Positions 1 through 11,900 of a DNA stretch of 64,000 nucleotides are shown here, one piece after another. The notes under the pieces are model-generated. The model was not told the DNA's origin, made no database searches, and was given only the letters and a program-made list of their open reading frames with translations. A program made the position numbers and the translations under genes. Source of the stretch: Pleodorina starrii (Eukaryota > Chlorophyta > Chlorophyceae > Chlamydomonadales > Volvocaceae); assembly GCA_030267565.1 (NCBI GenBank), contig BRXU01000009.1, positions 1,138,001 through 1,202,000 of the forward strand, written 5' to 3'. Positions within the stretch are counted from its first letter, which is position 1, and each line of letters starts with the position of its first letter.

Positions 1-950
1 AGGCCGACCCTTAGGCCGACCCATCGGCTGACCCTTAGGCCGACCCAGAGGCCGACCCAGAGGCCGACCCATGGAGGCCGACCATTCGGCCGACCCATTG
101 GCCGACCCATGAGCCGATCCACAGGCCGACCCACAGGCCGACCCATGGGCCGACCCATAGGCCGACCCCTAGGCCGACCCCTAGGCCGACCCATGGGCCG
201 ACCCATAGGCCGGCCCATAGGCCGGCCCATAGGCCGACCCATAGGCCGACCCGCAGGCCGACCCATAGGCCGACCCAGAGGCCAACCCATAGGCCGGCCC
301 ATAGGCCGACCCTTAGGCCGACCCATCGGCTGACCCTTAGGCCGACCCAGAGGCCGACCCAGAGGCCGACCCATGGAGGCCGACCATTCGGCCGACCCAT
401 TGGCCGACCCATGAGCCGATCCACAGGCCGACCCCTAGGCCGACCCATCGGCTGACCCTTAGGCCGACCCATAGGCCGACCCATAAACCGACCCATAGGC
501 CGACCCGTAGGCCGACCCATAGGCCGACCCAGAGGCCGACCCAGAGGCCGACCCATAGGCCGACCCATGGAGGCCGACCATTCGGCCGACCCATTGGCCG
601 ACCCATGAGCCGATCCACAGGCCGACCCCTAGGCCGACCCATCGGCTGACCCTTAGGCCGACCCATAGGCCGACCCATAAACCGACCCATAGGCCGACCC
701 GTAGGCCGACCCATAGGCCGACCCATCGGCCGACCCAGAGGCCGACCCATAGGCCGACCCATGGAGGCCGACCATTCGGCCGACCCATTGGCCGACCCAT
801 GAGCCGACCCACAGGCCGACCCATGGGCCGACCCACAGGCCGACCCCTAGGCCGACCCATGGGCCGACCCATAGGCCGACCCGGGATGCCGGCCCATGGG
901 CCGACCCATAGGCCGACCCATAGATCTACCCATAGGCCGAACCAGTTCGT
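1..950. repeat. 12-bp GC-rich minisatellite with higher-order structure
   Basis: Nearly the whole stretch is a tandem array of a 12-base unit close to GGCCGACCCATA, with unit variants such as CCTTA, CCAGA and CCGTA endings. A larger block recurs: the junction GGAGGCCGACCATTCGG appears near 73, 375, 569 and 763, spaced about 302, 194 and 194 bases. Because 12 is a multiple of three, the array stays open in several frames and gives fake proteins of repeating GRPM or WVGL. The array decays at about 900-950 into unique sequence and runs off the left edge, so its full length is unknown. Confidence 0.95.
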
Positions 951-2951
951 CCCTTTCTTCTTTCTAAGCGTCACCGCTCACCGGTGGCCACCGGGGTCCC
1001 ATTTATATCTCTTTCCTTTGCCCCTTGATGCTAATGATGGAAACCCTTGCTGAGGTCCACACATCTACAGACCCACTTTTGCCTGCCTTCCGTCCTTGCG
1101 CCTTGCCTCTACCTGAGCAAAGCTCAAGGCGTTGGCTCAGGCCGCTGCTGCTACTGCTGCTGCTCCCCCGGGAGCCGCGCCATCTGCCACAGCGGACACA
1201 CAACAATGGGCTGCCGGCGCCCCGGGACTGGTGTGATGCGGCGTGAGGCTGACGCTGAGGATGACGTTAAGGCTGGGCAGCACAGCCAGGACACACACGG
1301 GGCCGCGAGGGACGTGGCCTCCTCTCGACAGCTACGGTACACAGAGCTTCCTCTTGTGTTACCTCATCTACGGTATCAAGCACACCGTATGCGGCGCTCC
1401 GCACGTCCACATCTTTGCCAACCCACGGTGCGGCGGGGCTGCTGACGCCTCAGTGCCAGCTCTCAACCCCACACGAGCACTTACCGTACCACGCGCAGCA
1501 GCACTCCTCGTGACGGCTTTGCCGCCACCACCGCAAGGCCGGCTGCAACGCCCCACACGCCCAAGAGCCGCCACCCAGCACCACCTGGGCCCACCCGGGC
1601 AAAAGTCGCCCCCCTATCTTCCAGCTCCATCGCTTTGCCCGTTCCTCCCGTGCTGCAACAGCACCTTGCGACGCAGCAGGTGCGGTAAGCTGGTAAGCTG
1701 GGGCTGCGCTTATCCGGTAGAAAGGGTCGAGTCGTAAGGCCCAGCGGCCACGGCAGCACAAGGGGCCGCCACCCCCCTCCCCCGGCCCACCCCATCAGCG
1801 AAGCGCTGCTGCTGCCCCGTCTCCAGCCAGGACCTCAAGCACGCCGCCGGGTTCGCCCACACACCAGCACCACGCACAAGCAGAGCCCACTCCACTCCTC
1901 GTCGCCCAAGGTGCGGAGGACTGATCCGAGCTCCCTTACTCAAACGCACAAAGACACAGGAACGCAGTGACCGGGTACTTCCTGACCGTTGACTATGTAC
2001 ATGTCCTCCCGGATGCGTCCTGCCTCGCTCCGCCCCGCCCCCCGGGGCGACTGCGCACCGACCACCGACCCGTGGGTCGGCTCGGCGGTATCAGCGGGTC
2101 AGCCTCCGCCCGCGGCCTTCCAGCTGGTTTTGAGCAGCAGCACCAGACAAACACCTAACAAGTTCCCACATCCGCGCACACACAGACACTTCCTCAGTCC
2201 CTCTAGCCACTCGGGCCTCATCCGTCAGACTACAAGCCCCGTTGGCGGTCAGGCACACAGACACAGGGGCAGGTAAGCGCGTCAGGGGATACAGCGCACG
2301 CAACCCATCCGCATCGCCGTCTCGTCGCAAGCCGCGACCGGCGCTGCGCTCCAAGCGACAACCCCCTGCACTTGCGCCGCACGCCGCCCCCCGCCAGTCA
2401 AGTAGCGAGTCGCACGCATGCCCCAGGCAGAGCCTGACGTCGCCACCAATCCAATCTCAGCCCCCGCCCCAGCTCCAGCCCGCGCCTCGTCCGACTCGCC
2501 GACGCACGCGTCTCTTTCCCTGCCCCTACAGGGTTAAGCATTACCTACCTGCCCGCAGCGCAATCGATCACCAGGGGCAGCAGCCGCTTCACAACGCCAG
2601 GCGGCAGCAGCAGCAGCAGCCTCGCGACGAAGCGGGCCGCCGTCCGCGCCCCCTCTGAATGCGCCGCAACAGCCGCTGGGCAGTACAGCTCAACGCCACA
2701 CTGCATTCTCCCACAGGCGGCCCTCCCATCACCTGCTGCCTGCTGCTCTTTCTTCGCGCCACGGCTGGCCCCCCCCTCGCGCGCAAGCCAGAGGCGTGAG
2801 CGGCCTCGCCTCTCCTCGAGCTCCATGCCTACGCAACGCCCGCCGCAGCCCCGCTTCGCTGCGGCCGGTGTGTTCCCAAGCGCCGCAGGACAGCCTCACC
2901 CCCACCCACCCCCGCCCCGCCAGCAGTGCATCACCGCCTGCCCACCTCTCC
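951..2951. other. Non-coding flank, probably 3' UTR and downstream of IFT122
   Basis: This C-rich sequence lies between the minisatellite and the IFT122 stop codon. Open frames here are short, overlap in all frames and match no family I recognise. It holds a short CAG run near 2602-2620. The part next to 2951 should be the IFT122 3' UTR, but I did not find a clear TGTAA signal on the minus strand. Confidence 0.5.
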
Positions 2952-5900
2952 CTACAACGGCCCCGGCCGGCCGGCCGGGAAGGGCACCGCCAGGCGTCCC
3001 TTGCTCAAGGCGGCACCCGGCATCCGCGGGCCCATCAGCCGTGCGCCGCCGGGCGTGCCCGTGCCCACGGAGCTGCCGTCGTCATCGCCGTCCTCGCCCG
3101 GCGCCAGTCCCTCGGGCCGCACGGGCGTGCGGCTGAAGGGCGCGGTCCCCCGCTCCAGCCCGGCCATCTCGTACTCGTCCTGCTCGAAGAAGTGTCCGCA
3201 GGGTCCGCAGCACAGCGGCACCTCCGAATCCATGACGCGGAAGTACTGGCGGGGGATGACCGGGTTGGGCCAGGTGCGGATCATCACCTGCGAGTTTGGG
3301 ACCATGGGTACGAGTTGGGAGTCGGGAGGAGCGGGTGTGCGGGGCGGAAGAGGGGCGGAAGAGGGGCGGGACATCAAGATACGAAAGCGGGACCGAACTG
3401 GCAAGCGGTACCCTAAGCAACTGAACAGAAGGCCAGAGAGTGAAGACCAGTGATGAACAAAAACCAGCGTGCGCGTCTCGCCCTTCCATCCATCCGTCCA
3501 TCGCCCCTCAAACCGCCACCGTCACGCCCACGTCTCGCCCCCACCTCGCCGGTCTTGAGCCGCCTCATCATGGCCTTGTCCACCCGAATGGTGGTGTTGG
3601 GCACCATCATCTGCGCCGCGAACGCGTCCTCCATGCGGTTGATCTCGTCCTGGTCCAGTCGCAGCACATTGCCGCCCGCCTCCGCCACCTTGGCCTGACG
3701 GGCAGCCCGCTGCTCGCGTCTGGACAGAGGGGGGAGCGGGGAAGGTGGAGCGATGGGGAGGGGGAAGGGTAAGGGGCAGGCGGTAGGAGACGGGTGGGTG
3801 GCTAGGCGGAAGGGAGGGCAAGATGATTGGCAGGGACTGGAGCGGAGTGGGGGGAAGGGGAGAGGAGGCCAATTAGGATGGCAGGTGCATCGTAGGCGCG
3901 GAACCCCGTCACGTGTCACGCTGGCCCCGCGCCCCGGACTCCGCACGCGCCACCGCTCCCAGCCCCCCCCCCCGCCCGCCGCTGGCCCCAGCACAGCCCC
4001 CAGCCCCGGCCCCACCTCGCCGCCTCCAGCCCCGCGTCCTCCCCGAGCAGCCGCTGAGCCTCGTCGTCGTCAATGCCCGGCTGCGTGATTGGGAAAGAAG
4101 GCGGGGGGAGGGGAGGGAGCCAAGATATGTGTGTGTATGTGTGTTTATGTTTGTGTATGTGGAGGGGGCGCAGTGTTGGTGCGAGGTGGCGGGCGCTTTG
4201 CGCTGGGCAGTCGTGAGGGTGCAGGGCAGCTGCGCAGACCAGGGATGGGATTGGACGGGGTGGACGGAGCGCTCACGGCGCTCATCACATCGCGGCGGCG
4301 TGCATCCCCCGGGTGGGTGAGTGCGGGCCCCTCCCCCCGTCTTCCGGGACATGGTCGACAGCCCCCTCCCTCCGCCTGCCGCACCACCCCCCTCCGCCGA
4401 CCTTCTCCCCCCGCCGGCTTCCTCCCAACCCCACGCCTCACCTCCAGCTCAAACTCCACAACGGGCAGGTGCTCGAACGTCACGAACGACCTGTACACCG
4501 TGTATGTGTGTCGGGGAGGGAGGGGGGAGGGACGGCAGCGAGGGGGCCGGGGATCGCGGGGGTAAGGAGCAGGGTATGAGTGGACGGGGGACGTGCAAAG
4601 CGGAGTGGTGGCGGGAGGAGAGAAGAGGTTGCATGAGACTGCGTCGAGCGGAATCGCACTCGGGCTCCGGGCATGTATGCTTCTTGGCCGTCCGCCCGCC
4701 CCGCCCCGACGGACATGCCCGCCTCCGCACCCTGCTCTGCACGTCCCACACCCACAGTCCCCCACAGCCCCAATGCCCCGCTGCTCCGCAGCCGCTGTGT
4801 CCGCGCCCACCTGATGAAGGGCGCCCCGCAGTTGATGCAGTAGTCCCCCTGCGTGTTGAGCAGCGGGTTGGTGGTGGTGCAGCGCCAGCACACGGGCAGC
4901 AGGTCCTCCTTGTCGGAAAAGGGCCTGAGGGGGCGAGGCGAGACGGGAGGGAAGGGGGGAAGGGAAGACGGGGGTTGGCAGTGGTATGCGGGGGTGAAGG
5001 AGGGTGTGAGGGAGGCGCAAGCGGGGTCTGGGTGGGTGAGTGTGTGTGCCGGCAGGGCAATGCCGCACCCCCTGCAACCCCCTATGGGCTGCGGCCGACC
5101 CCGCCCTTCCTCGCTCGCCTCTCCCCGCCCTTCCTCGCCTCTCCCCGCCCTTCCCCGCTATCTCTCCCTCCCTCACTTGGATCGTATGACCACACTGGCC
5201 AGGTCCACCTCCGCCTGCCAGGCCGCCGGCAGCACCAGTGTCTGCAGCTTGTTGTAGGCGAAGCGGGCCAGCTTGAAGGCGCCCGCCTCAACCGCCTAGG
5301 GGCGATGGGGCGGGACAGGGGCAGGGAGGGGCAGGGAGGGGCAGGGAGGGATATGGGATGAACGACAGAAAGTATGGCATGGGATGGTTGGCCCGCCCCA
5401 AGCCCTAAGCCCCACCTTAAGTCTCAACCCCACCCCCTTTTCCTCGCCTCCTCTTGCCGGCCCGACATACTTCATCCCCATGCCCATCTGCCATGCCATC
5501 TTCTTTATCTTCCCTCCCCCCCTCCCCTCCTGGACAAACTCACCTGCTTGGCCATGACGTACACGATGTTGACCACGGACACGCCCAGCGGCACCTCCCG
5601 CGGCGGCAGAGTGCGCATGAGCAGGAAGCGGGAGGCGTTGAAGAGCGTGTCGGGGTGGGTGGTGCGGAAGGGCGAGTGAACCGACTTGTGCACAATGTCG
5701 TACGCAAAGTACACCTCGGCGCGGTCGTACAGCTCCGTGAAGCGCTCCAGGGCGGAGCGGTCCGAGGGCGACATGGAGGCGGGCGGGTTCTTGATGCTCT
5801 GGAGGCCAGGCAGGGGCAGGGGCAGGGGGCAAGGAGATGGGGGTGCGGCAGGCGGAGGGCCGCAGCGAGAGGGAGGACGCGGGGGCAGCTTGGGCGTCAA

Positions 5901-8900
5901 GGACGGGCCGAGCGTCTCACTATTGCCGAGCGTCTCACTATTCAGACTTGCCCGCCATCCGACCCTGATGTCCCCTTACCTTGAGCGCCTCCATCGCCAG
6001 CTGGTAGTAATAGAACGCTGCGTCCGCGAACCTGCTCTCCACCACCGCATTGGCACACAGCTGCTCCAGTATGCGGGTGGCCAGCGAGGGGAAGCCGCCC
6101 TCCTGGTAGGCCAGCCGGGCCTCGTCGAAGCGGTCCTGGCTGCTGAGCCACTTGGCGTACGGCAGGTACACGTCCTGGCGGCACTCCGGGTGCGCGTGCA
6201 GCAGCAGGAAGGCGTCGTCCCACTTGTCGGCCTCGACGTACAGCGTGATAAGGCCCTGCGGGGAGGAAGGCGGTTTCAAGGGGGATCGTTGTTGGGTGCG
6301 ATGCGGTGAGTACTACCGGGGTTGGTTGCAGCGGAGGAACGGGCGGGGAGGGATGGGATGGAGTGGAGGCGACATTGGCGAAGGGAGGGGAAGGGGAAGG
6401 AAGGGGAAGGGGGAGGCGCCGGGGGGAGGACGAGGAACATGAGGGTGCATGAGGCGGGGCGGGGATGATAGGGCATGTGGGTGGGGACTACCGTAGCTGC
6501 TGGAGCCCCCGTGTCCCTATGAGCCGGATAAAGCAGGTAGACCGGCAGGCGCGAGTTGTGGCCAGCAAAGCCCCAGCCCACGCCGCTCCCTCCGCCCGCA
6601 GGCACCCTGCACCCCCCGACACACACCCACACACCAGCACACCGCACCTCGACCGGCCTCGCGCCCCTCTCCTATTTGCCCCCCGCCCCGCCCCTCCCCC
6701 GCACTCCGTCTCCGATGCGAAATTCTCTTTATACCCTCCCCCCCACCTTCGTGTCGTCCATCTTGAGCAGCGTCTCCTTGGCGTACCCAAAGTGGGGCGC
6801 CCGCCTGAAGTGTCCCGCGCACATGCCCAGGCAGCGCGCGTCCGTCTTGTCCAGTTGGCGCACCACCCCGATCAGCTTGTCCCACCACTGGTGCTTGGCA
6901 AGGATGGCGATGGCGCGGTCGTACTTCTTGGCCTGCGGGGAGAAAGGGGAGGAGGGGGGCGGGACGGGGGGTTTGTGAGAGGCGGGGTAGGGAAGAGGCA
7001 AGCTGAGAGGCGCGGGGCACAGTCGACCAGTCGACCAGTCAGCAGACGCCGGCTGGGCTCCTGCTTCACGCGTGCGGGGAGGTGAGGTGCGGTGAGGTGC
7101 GGTCTGATCTGGTCTGGATTCACCCAACATATCGATGGGTGGGTACCGGGCGCCCAGCCCCCTGCCCCCTGCCCCCAGCCAACTGCCCCGGCTGCGTGGA
7201 CCAATGGCTGCTGGCCCATGCAGCTGACTCGCCGGCGCACCCAGTACCCGCCGTGGGACCCTGTGCCTGTGCCCTCCAACATGCCCGCTCGTCCCCTTCC
7301 TCCCTTTCAAAGCAACGCCCTCCCCGGCCCCGCCCCGCCGCCCTCCCCCGCTCCAAGCAATGCTGCCGACCCCCCCTCCTTCCCCCCTTCTTTTCATCCC
7401 GGTGGGGTCCCACCTTGATGTACATCTCGGCCGCCGCGTCGTAGTTCTTGACCTCCTCGCTCCACTCCGCCTGCCGGTTGATGAGCTCCTGCACGGAGCG
7501 CTGGTCGCCGCGGCCGCTGGCGGCAAACTCCTCCGCCCACTTCTTGGCCTCGTCGAACTGCCGCAGGTCGGAAAACATCTCCATCGCCTTGTCCACGGCG
7601 CCTGCAGCCGGGCAGCGAGCGGCGGGGTGCCAGGTGTTAAAAAGAAAATACCGCCGGGTGTTGTGTGCGGCGTGTGCCGGTAAGGGGGAGGGGCGAAGAG
7701 GCAAGGCGGAAGGGGGAGGGAGTACTCGGGCGCCCGCACTCGGCACAGTGTTCGGATGGCGGGGCAGGAGGCAGGGACAGGAATGCCGGGGCACGGACGC
7801 AAACACACACGCGCGCCAGCCGAGTGTTACGGTGGCTCGGTGGGTGGCGAGGGATTGAGCGCATACCGCACCGTAACGAGGGACCCCGAGGCCGCCGCTT
7901 CGGTGAGCGACCTGCCGAGTCCGCCTTCGCGCCGCCCTGCCTCCCTGCCTCCAGCCCACAGCCCGCCCTGCCTCCCCGCCTCACCTCGTATCTAGCTGGC
8001 CTCCCCGCCCCTTCCCTTCCCGCCAGGCCCGCCCCTCACAGGCACCTAATGCCAGCCCGGCCCCACAAGCTCCCTCAAGCCCCCAGCCCACCCCCGCACC
8101 CGCTTGCGTGAACAGTCGTGCCGCCTCCTGGTACCGGCCCTGAAACGCCATGATCTCCGCCAGCAGCAGCTGCTCCGAGGTGCCCGCCTTGCGACCCGCC
8201 TCGGTGCGGTTCACCAGCTCCACGAAGCGGACGTCGCGGATGCGGATAAAGGCCTTGCGGGCCACGTCCAGGTTCAGGGCCTGAGGGCGAGGGGGAGGGA
8301 GGGAGGGAGGGAGCACAGGAGGGGGCATAGGAGGGGCAAGAAAAGCAGTCAGTCCGAGGCCAATGAAAATGATACCGCAGCGGAGGGACGGTGACGGCGT
8401 GGGAGCGGAAGGGGGATGGTGCAGCGGGAACGGATGGCGGCCAATCTGACACATCGTCAGCGCGCCGCATGGAGCCGGGTTCGGGTTGCTCTCACGCCTT
8501 CGGGACCCCCAGTCTGCGTCCCCTCCCTTCCCAATCCCCCTTCCTCCCCTTCCGTCCCCCCCTTCCCCGCGCCCCTCCTGCCCACCTGCAGCGCCTCCAG
8601 CGCCAGCTGCTTCCAGTCCGCCTCCGTCACGCCCAGGCAGGCCACCCGGTAGGCCAACTCAAAGTCCTGAGGGGGGATGAGGTGTCGGAGGGAGGGATCG
8701 GAGAGTGAGGACATGGCGAGGTAGGCAGGCAGGGGGGAATGAGGGAGCAGCCGCCGGGATGGCTGTGGTGGTTGGTCAGCCGGCGGGGTGGGTGTCGTGG
8801 CCCAGACGGCGGCTGGGCGCAGGCGCCAGCACCTGGGGGCGCGGTGCGCGGGCCAGCAGAAAGACCCACGCCGTTGGAGAGACTCTTCTCCCTTCCTCGC

Positions 8901-11900
8901 AGACAGCCCCGTTTCAGCAACCTGATGTCGCTGCTGTTACAGTATCTGGGCTTGTTGGCCGTCTGCCCGGCCCCGAGACCGTCCTCCCCTTCCCTCCCTC
9001 CCCGGGTTCGTGCTTTTCTCCTCTCCTCTCCCCCCCCCCCCGCCAGTCACCTTGCGCTCCAGGTAACGGTACATGGACGCCGACTGCGGCACATCGATGG
9101 TCTGAAGGGGGGGAGGGTGTTGGCAGGGTGGACAGGGTGGACAGGGGGGTGGGGAGTAGGGACGAAAGGCAGGGGTCAGGAGGGGGGTACGCGGGCAAAG
9201 AGGCGCCAGTGGGGATTTGGTTGACAGTGGAGGGAAACGATGCGGAAACGGATGTGGAAACAGGGCGGAAACGCGAACAAGTAGGAGCACCAACCAACCC
9301 ACGTGCACCGCCGACCCAGCCGCGGCCGCCGCGGGCCCACCCTCCCTCGACGCCATCCCGTAACGATGTTGACGCGGCTCGTCCCATACGTTTCTCACAC
9401 CCCTTCCTCCCCCCACGCCCCTCACCCCTCTCCCACCCCACATACACACCCGCCCGCACCCCCTTAGCCATTCCCATCTTCCTCCCCACCCCACCCCCCA
9501 ACGCTGCGCCCACCTGCATGGACACGTAGTGCAGACAGAAGATCTTGGATCCCTTGAATCCCACCACGAAGCCCTGCAGCTTCTGCTGGTGCAGCGGGAA
9601 GTCGCCGGTCTTGATGGACAGCATGCCGTTGCCGCTGTAGCAAAACATGTCCTCGAACTCGCTGTTCCAGGCCACCGAGTTGGCGTTGCTCTCCTCAAAC
9701 ACAAGCTCCTGCCGGGCAAGGAAGGAAGGAGGGAAGCAAGGAAGGAAGGGGGTGGGGGTAAGGAAGAAAGGAAGGAAGGGGGTAAAGATACCGCAGCGAA
9801 GGGAGACGGAGACGGCGTTGGCAAGCGGACGGACCCGGAACCCAAAGGCAACACCGTGGAACGAGGGAGCGAGATGCCAAGGTGGGGTGGAGGAGGAGTT
9901 GAAGGGGGGGCATGGTGAAAGTGGGCAGTGCGAGGCGCGATGCAGGAGCAGGAGCACAGCGAATGGAGAGGGGGCGCCGATGGGGGGGAGGGGAACAGGG
10001 AAGGTGACGCGGCAGAACGTGTTAGGCACCCACCTTGGTGATGAGGTTGTACACGAGCACCTTTGCGTTCTCATCCACCACCGCCAGCTTGTTTCGCGAG
10101 GCGGACAGGTCCAGGCACCTGACGCTGGCGGTGTGCTTGATGAGCGGGATGGGGAAGGGGTTGTCCACAAAGATCTTGAGGATGGCGCCGCTCTTGAGCC
10201 CCACCAGCAGCCCCTCGCGACGTGGGGGACCGCCCACCACCTTGATGTAGCGGATGACGCTGTCCAGCACCCACTCGCGCTCCTTGACGCCGTCGAAGTT
10301 GTACAGCTGCAGCTTCTTCTCCTGAGGGGGGACGGAGCGGGGGGGGGAGATGCGGGAGAGGGGGAGATGCGGGAGGGGGGTGGGACGGGAGGTAATCAAG
10401 AGGATGCCGCAGCGGTGGAACGGATACGGCAGGGGAGGGGAGAGGTTGCGGAGAAGGCAAGGGGAGCGGTGTGCGTCCAGTCCTTTGGGTTTTTAGGTGT
10501 GCAAGTGGCACAGACTCCGCCTCTCCCCCCGCTCGCCCTCCCCCACCTGGCAGAGTATGACGTGGTGCGAGGTGACGACCAGCAGGTTGCAGTCGAGCTT
10601 CTGCTGTATCTTGGTGGCGGACTGGTAGTGCATGTCGAAGTCGTCCGCGTTGGCCAGCTCGTAAATCACCACCTTGTTCTGCAGCTGCACCGCCAGTTTG
10701 TCCTTGTACACAGCGATCTTCTTCACATAGTCCTTGCACTTGATGCGGACCTGGGGGGGAGGGAGGGGGAAGGGGGGGGGGGTCAAGGGGGGTCAAGGGG
10801 GTAGGAAGATTCAGAGGACAATGCGCCTTTGCGGGGAAGGGGCACGGGGGAGGGAGGGACAGGGGAGGGAGGTTCAGCAGGTGGGTGGTTCAAGGCGAAA
10901 GAGAACCGCTGGCAGCCGCCACCGCACACCGCCTTCCCCCAGCTTGCCTTCCCCACACCCCCGTCCCCCAGCAGCAGCGCCCTCCCCGGGTCCCCACAAC
11001 TCCCCCTCCTCCCCCCCAAACATCGCCGCAGTTCCACCGCTGCGATTTCTTTCATCCTCATTCCCCTCCTCAGGCCCCCCGCTGGCCCCCTAGCAGCACT
11101 CCGCATCCCCCCCGGCTCCGGCCTATACATGGATAACCCCCACACACACACCCTACCTTTTGCTCTGTGATGAGGTGCTGTATGATGACGTCGGTCATCT
11201 GGTCCCGGTAGGCGTATCTGTCCTGGTACAGTCCGTGCACGGTGGAGAAGATGAGCTGGAACATGGCGATGCCGCCCAGCTCGGTGCCCACAGCCACGAA
11301 GTTGTGCTTGGGGCGCGGACGCACCGCCCACACCCAGCTGTCACGCTCCGCAATCTTGGTGAGGTAGGTGCCGTCGCGGGTGTACAGGTGCACCGTCCTG
11401 AGGGGGGGAGGCGGGCGGGGTGGGTGGGGGGTAGGGGGGTGAGGGAGGGAGGCGAGGGGGAAGGAGTGAGAAAGGAGGAGAACTGCAGGGAAAGAGCTGA
11501 GGCGACCATGACGAACTAGGGGCGTGTGTGTGTGTGTGGAGGGGAGGCGGGGTTTGGGTTCGGGAGTGTGGGACATGTACTTGGCCCTGCCCGGCCTTGT
11601 GCCTACCAATGCAGACCCATCGCGGAGGGCCCCATTGCTCAATCCCCTCCCTTCCCTTCCCTTCCCCTCCCGTGCTGCATCATCGCGCACCGCATCCCTC
11701 CGACCGCCCCCCGCCCCTCCCCCGCCGGGGGTCCACTCGCCTGTCAGTTCCGCTGACGGTGATGTACTCCCCGCTGCTGAAGTACGACACACACAGCGGG
11801 TCGAACGTCAGCTCGCGGTCCTTGCTCTTCTGCTGGCCGCTCATCAGGTAGAACTTGAGGAAGCCGTCGAAGCAGCCGGCACACAGAGAGTTGGTCTCCT

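Noticed and set aside
35..974. Several 70-177 codon open frames of GRPM or WVGL repeats
   Set aside because: They are read-through of a 12-base tandem repeat, open on both strands and in several frames, without codon bias or start context.
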